From Vreelandella glaciei (lineage in GTDB: Bacteria; Pseudomonadota; Gammaproteobacteria; Pseudomonadales; Halomonadaceae), in contig NZ_JACCDE010000008.1 of NCBI RefSeq assembly GCF_013415125.1, forward strand, positions 62,001 to 126,000: a stretch of DNA of 64,000 nucleotides, given 5' to 3'. The notes beneath the pieces were generated by a model. It was not told the origin of the DNA and made no database searches. It saw only the letters and a program-made list of their open reading frames with translations. Position 1 is the first letter of the stretch. Each line of letters opens with the position of its first letter. Made by a program: the position numbers and the translations under genes. This document shows, in pieces, positions 60,494 to 64,000 of this stretch.

Positions 60494-61260
60494 TGAACAG
60501 TTCTAACACCCTTCTTAGCAAGGCATTAGTCGACGCATGGCGAAGTGGCAAAGTATTGGATGCTGCCGACGCAAAGCGCTTGGCCCCGGAAACGGATCAG
60601 GCGGCTTATCGCATTCAGCGTGAAATCGGTGAGGCGTTAGGATGGTTTGCCAATGCTAAACCAAAAGCTTGGAAAGTCGGTGGGACGCTACAACGACCCA
60701 CTGCTTCACCTATAGCAGATCAGCACATCGTGAAGGGGCCGTTCGCTATGGCCTATAGCGAACGCCATACTATGATCGGTATAGAGGTGGAGTTGGCTAT
60801 CCAGCTCGAGACGCCCTTACCGCATGGGTCGACGTTGAGCGATGCATACAAAGCGGTAGGATCAGTAATGGCTGCGATCGAAATTTGTGACGTTCGCGCC
60901 GAGTGTTGGCAGGAATTGCCAGATACGTTCCTGCTGGCTGACCATCAAATGAATCGTTGTTTGATACTGGGCGAGGCTGTTAAAAGCGGCTGGAAGCCAC
61001 ATTATGCAAACAGCAGCGTTAGTATTAAAAGCAACAAGCGTAATATTAAAGGTAAGGAACTACGTCATCCTCTAGCCGATCCGTTAAGTTTACTTCCTTG
61101 GTTAGCAAAACATGCCGCATCACAATACCCGCCGGGACTTCAGGCGGGTGACGTTATCACGACAGGGACTTGGGCTGGCATTTTTGAGGCTCACCCTGGT
61201 GAAATAGTTAAGGCTAGCTTTAGCGATATGGTGGAGGTTAGCTTCTCAGTAGAGCAGTAA
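60493..61260 (+). CDS. FAH/MhpD-family hydratase-decarboxylase-like protein
   Basis: This is a 255-aa protein like 2-oxopent-4-enoate hydratase (MhpD) and oxalocrotonate decarboxylase. The metal motif is GIEVELAIQL (the ExE pair) with WKVGGT, AAIEICDVRAE and the C-terminal GDVITTGTWAGI. ATG 60493 has GGAGGAACG upstream and overlaps the hydantoinase stop. In this locus it probably handles the carbon skeleton left after amide cleavage (inference). Confidence 0.87.
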   Translation: MNSSNTLLSKALVDAWRSGKVLDAADAKRLAPETDQAAYRIQREIGEALGWFANAKPKAWKVGGTLQRPTASPIADQHIVKGPFAMAYSERHTMIGIEVELAIQLETPLPHGSTLSDAYKAVGSVMAAIEICDVRAECWQELPDTFLLADHQMNRCLILGEAVKSGWKPHYANSSVSIKSNKRNIKGKELRHPLADPLSLLPWLAKHAASQYPPGLQAGDVITTGTWAGIFEAHPGEIVKASFSDMVEVSFSVEQ

Positions 61261-61312
61261 CCTGAGACTCTGAATTAAAAGTTGTTAGTGCAATGAAACT
61301 GGAGTCTACGAC

Positions 61313-61331
61313 GGCGGTCTTTGAGACCGCC
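61313..61331 (+). terminator. Hairpin after the hydratase gene
   Basis: GGCGGTCT-TTG-AGACCGCC, a perfect 8-bp stem followed by ATATT. It is a weak terminator candidate in the convergent spacer 61261-61540, which otherwise holds nothing I can identify. Confidence 0.5.
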
Positions 61332-61540
61332 ATATTCCGCTACGCTAACATCTATCCCCTTCCGCGAATAATTGAAATCAAGAACAAAGATCTTACCCAG
61401 CAACAATGGACACTTGTTTAAGCAACCATTCGGGCTTCAAAAAGCCTCTGGGCTGTTTATCCAATGGTACTTTACGGCGATATGAATCGCCCCGGATATT
61501 CTAGCCACTCGTTAGGCTCTTAAAGTAACGCCTTTCATAC

Positions 61541-62956
61541 TCAACGCAGCTTATGCCCACGAAATGGTTTGGGTTGTGGGATTGGATCAAGAAGGTTCTC
61601 CAAGGCAACGGCAATGGCTAATAGCCTCGAATCGTTATTGCCAGGCCCATTTAATTGCAAGCCAAGTGGCAAGCCATTCGAATGTGTTCCCATTGGCAGT
61701 GTAACGGCACACCAATCGAAATAATTGGCGGGCTGTGTATTGCGCGTCATACCCATCGCAGCCTGCATCGCCATGTCAGGATCCTGTAGTTCACTCAGCT
61801 TCTGCGGTGGCGCTTGGGTGGTAGGGCTAGCAATCACATCGATTTGATCAAACAGCGGTTGAGCTGACTCAATATGACATTGCCGCTCTTCCGCCAGTGT
61901 TAAGTAGTGATGGGCTTTGATACTAATACCCTTATCAATACGTGCACGAATAATAGGATCAATGAGTTCCTGGTGTTCTAGAAAGAACTCCTCGCCGAGC
62001 CAAGCCAATAAGTGAGCAGGCATGGCGACGGGGAAATAGCGTTCGCGACCATCTACATCCGGAACATGAACGTGAGTCTGCTTAGCGCCATTCCTTTTAA
62101 AAACGGATAGGGCACGATCAAATGCGATTTTCATCTCCGAATCGACGCCCTCAAGGAAGTAATTATCAGGCACACCCAGTGTCAACTGGTCAGGTGTTAT
62201 CGGAGTCTGATGCGGTTGTGATGAGGGGTTGATTCTGTTATTCAGCGCATGAAATGCAATGGAGGCATCCTGTGCGGTTCGTGTGAGCAGGCCGATGGAG
62301 TCGGTATTAGGTTCCAGTGGAAATGCGCCGTCAGTAGGCCATAGGCCCACTGTAGTCTTTAAGCCAAACAATCCGCACATCGCTGCGGGAACTCTGACTG
62401 ACCCCCCTGTATCACTACCTATGGACAGGCCACACAATCCTGAGGCAAGCGCGACCCCGGCACCAGAGCTGGAACCACCAGGAAGACGATGCTGCTGGTC
62501 ATCCCATGGATTCCAGGGCGTGCCACGAGACTCGGAATGTCCTGTTATGCCGAGCGCAAACTCTACCATCCGAGTGGTACCCAGAATTACGCAACCTGAC
62601 GATTTCAACGCAAGAATGAAGGTTCCTTCATGAGTACCCAATTTGTCCTGAAGAGGCAGATTGGAGCCAGCATGTGGTGTTATTCCATCAACAATGAATA
62701 GGTCTTTCACCGATACCGGCAACCCCATAAGCGGTCCCAGGTCGACCCCGTTGGCCAGCAGCATATCCATGGCGCGCGCTGTGGCTAGAGCACGAGTGGC
62801 ATCTACTGTTTCATAGGCGCGGACCAATGGATCCAATATTTCAATACGGGCTAGGTACGCACTAACCGCCTGCTCAGAGGTGATATCTCCTCGGCGCAAT
62901 GCGTCAGCGAATCCAGCGATTCCCAGTGATGCGACTGGGTCCGATGGGAGATTCAT
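61541..62956 (-). CDS. Amidase-signature enzyme (3rd of three)
   Basis: This is a 471-aa amidase with Lys84 (SVKDLF), Ser162 (PGGSSSG) and Ser186 (GGSVRVPAA). It is less like the other two (SVKD and SSSG instead of SIKD and SSGG). It stands alone on the minus strand, convergent with the hydantoinase operon and divergent from a LivJ-type receptor gene. ATG 62956 has AGGAGCATCC-like bases close upstream (AAGGAGC). Confidence 0.92.
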   Translation of the reverse strand: MNLPSDPVASLGIAGFADALRRGDITSEQAVSAYLARIEILDPLVRAYETVDATRALATARAMDMLLANGVDLGPLMGLPVSVKDLFIVDGITPHAGSNLPLQDKLGTHEGTFILALKSSGCVILGTTRMVEFALGITGHSESRGTPWNPWDDQQHRLPGGSSSGAGVALASGLCGLSIGSDTGGSVRVPAAMCGLFGLKTTVGLWPTDGAFPLEPNTDSIGLLTRTAQDASIAFHALNNRINPSSQPHQTPITPDQLTLGVPDNYFLEGVDSEMKIAFDRALSVFKRNGAKQTHVHVPDVDGRERYFPVAMPAHLLAWLGEEFFLEHQELIDPIIRARIDKGISIKAHHYLTLAEERQCHIESAQPLFDQIDVIASPTTQAPPQKLSELQDPDMAMQAAMGMTRNTQPANYFDWCAVTLPMGTHSNGLPLGLQLNGPGNNDSRLLAIAVALENLLDPIPQPKPFRGHKLR

Positions 62957-63146
62957 GGATGCTCCTTATTCATTGTTTTTGGTGCGATAGAGGTAAATTG
63001 TTTGAACGACAGTGGTTACCGTTTAATGAAGTTGGCTTGCTAACGTTTGTAAGCTTGATCTATACATAATTTAGTCGTGAATAATCGAAAAGATACTAAA
63101 AAATCGACTACATGTCCTTTTATAGATCTTATCAAGAGGCAAGATA

Positions 63147-64000
63147 ATGAAAAAATTAATCGCTGTCGCTTCAATGTCTCCCTGGCTTCTGGCGGCTCCC
63201 ACTGTATTAGCTGATATCGAAGTCGGTGTCATTAATAGCTTGTCTGGTCCATTCGCCGCCTTTGGTGAGCGTTATCAGGCTGGAATGGAAGTTGCTTTGG
63301 AGGAAATCAACGAAGGCGGCGGGGTGCGTGGAGAGCCTCTGGTGCTAGCCGTGCAAGATGACCGTTCTGAAGCTACCAGTGCATTGGCAGCGATCGAGTC
63401 ACTTAATCGGCAGGATGTTCCTTTGATTATGGGCTCCTATGCATCAAGCATCACTGGCCCAATGGCGCAGTTGATGACTCGCCAAGAAATTCCCCTCATT
63501 GTGCTCGGTAGCGCAGACAACAGTATTACCAAACCAGGGTCACCCTGGGTATTTCGTGCCAAGCACAACTCAACGATTGTGGCTGAAAGCTATTTTGACT
63601 ATTTCGATTTCCTTCGTGAACAAGACGATAGCTTGGAAACCGTCGCCATGTTGTATGGCAATGGTGCTTGGCCGGCATCGCTTGCCGAGGAGGGCGAGCG
63701 TTTAGCGGAAGAGCGGGGCTATGAAGTCGTGGGCAATCAGTCCTACGATCAAGGCACATCCGATTTTAGACCCATTCTGAACCGTTTTCGTTCTGAAGAA
63801 CCTGACCTGCTCTATGTGGTTGCCTACGCGGAAGATGGCGTAGCTATTGCGCGTCAGATGCGTGAAGTGAACCTAAATGCCAAGGCCGTGGCTATCGACA
63901 CTGGCGCCGCCTTGCCTAGCTTTATCGATCAAGTGGGTGATCTTGCTGAGTATGTGGCCACTGTAGTGAGCTGGAGCAAGGACGTTCAGTACGATGGTGT
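63147..64000 (+). CDS. LivJ-type ABC substrate-binding protein, truncated by window edge
   Basis: 284 codons are visible; the C-terminus lies beyond the window. Signal peptide SPWLLAAPTVLA precedes IEVGVINSLSGPFAAFGERY, typical of branched-chain amino-acid/amide receptors (peripla_BP_6). GAG GCAAG ribosome-binding bases precede ATG 63147. Next to an amidase it may bind an amide or amino-acid-like substrate; LivHMGF genes are expected downstream. Confidence 0.88.
   Translation, partial: MKKLIAVASMSPWLLAAPTVLADIEVGVINSLSGPFAAFGERYQAGMEVALEEINEGGGVRGEPLVLAVQDDRSEATSALAAIESLNRQDVPLIMGSYASSITGPMAQLMTRQEIPLIVLGSADNSITKPGSPWVFRAKHNSTIVAESYFDYFDFLREQDDSLETVAMLYGNGAWPASLAEEGERLAEERGYEVVGNQSYDQGTSDFRPILNRFRSEEPDLLYVVAYAEDGVAIARQMREVNLNAKAVAIDTGAALPSFIDQVGDLAEYVATVVSWSKDVQYDG

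Overview
The window is a stretch of a gammaproteobacterial chromosome. The gene repertoire (four TRAP-type substrate-binding proteins with three membrane modules, a BCCT carrier, a tripartite tricarboxylate transporter, a salt-induced type outer-membrane protein, complete urt and ure operons) and the codon use look like Halomonas or a close halomonad. This is inferred from family content, not from a database search. Most genes are ordinary chromosomal genes; one short block (about 41.2-44.8 kb) is clearly acquired.

Layout. 1-5 kb: the N-terminal part of a BCCT carrier, a NitT/TauT-type ABC importer of unknown substrate and a DUF481 outer-membrane protein. 5-11 kb: a CitA/CitB two-component system followed by tctCBA, closed by a strong terminator. 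11-17 kb: the urea ABC importer urtABCDE behind a sigma-54 promoter with three NtrC-like sites. 17-21 kb: a four-gene manganese-type ABC importer on the minus strand with a MntR-like box, bounded on both sides by an exact 26-bp direct repeat. 21-22 kb: a RES/Xre toxin-antitoxin pair with its own operator. 22-28 kb: ureDABCEFG behind a second sigma-54 promoter with two NtrC-like sites; the ureC-ureE spacer holds a 140-bp palindromic element. 28-33 kb: a fused TRAP carrier, its binding protein, a gluconate-5-dehydrogenase-like SDR and a divergent GntR regulator. 33-41 kb: a YihY protein, a chemoreceptor remnant, a second TRAP system, an FAD-linked 2-hydroxyacid dehydrogenase, a LysR regulator and a duplicate TRAP binding protein. 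41.1 kb: tRNA-Arg(CCG).

Directly after the tRNA lies a small array of integron gene cassettes without an integrase. It has two good attC sites and one decayed one, and carries a TIR-domain protein, a DUF4209 protein with a HEPN-like RNxxxHG motif and a small unknown protein. The TIR/DUF4209 pair is the best candidate here for an undescribed (probably defence) system. 45-49 kb: a TonB siderophore receptor and an orphan FhuD-type binding protein around a possible Fur box.

49-63 kb: a large catabolic locus. One minus-strand operon, with five successive ATGA start/stop overlaps, encodes a TRAP importer, two amidases, a PuuE-like deacetylase/allantoinase, a hydantoin-racemase-family protein lacking both catalytic cysteines, and a cyclase-family hydrolase. 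A divergent plus-strand operon encodes a GntR regulator, an arylmalonate-decarboxylase/maleate-isomerase-like protein, a dihydropyrimidinase-type hydantoinase and an FAH/MhpD-like hydratase. A third amidase and the start of a LivJ-type binding protein follow. Together these suggest uptake and ring-opening of a cyclic amide, imide or ureide with release of ammonium. With the NtrC-controlled urea uptake and urease operons, much of the window serves nitrogen scavenging.
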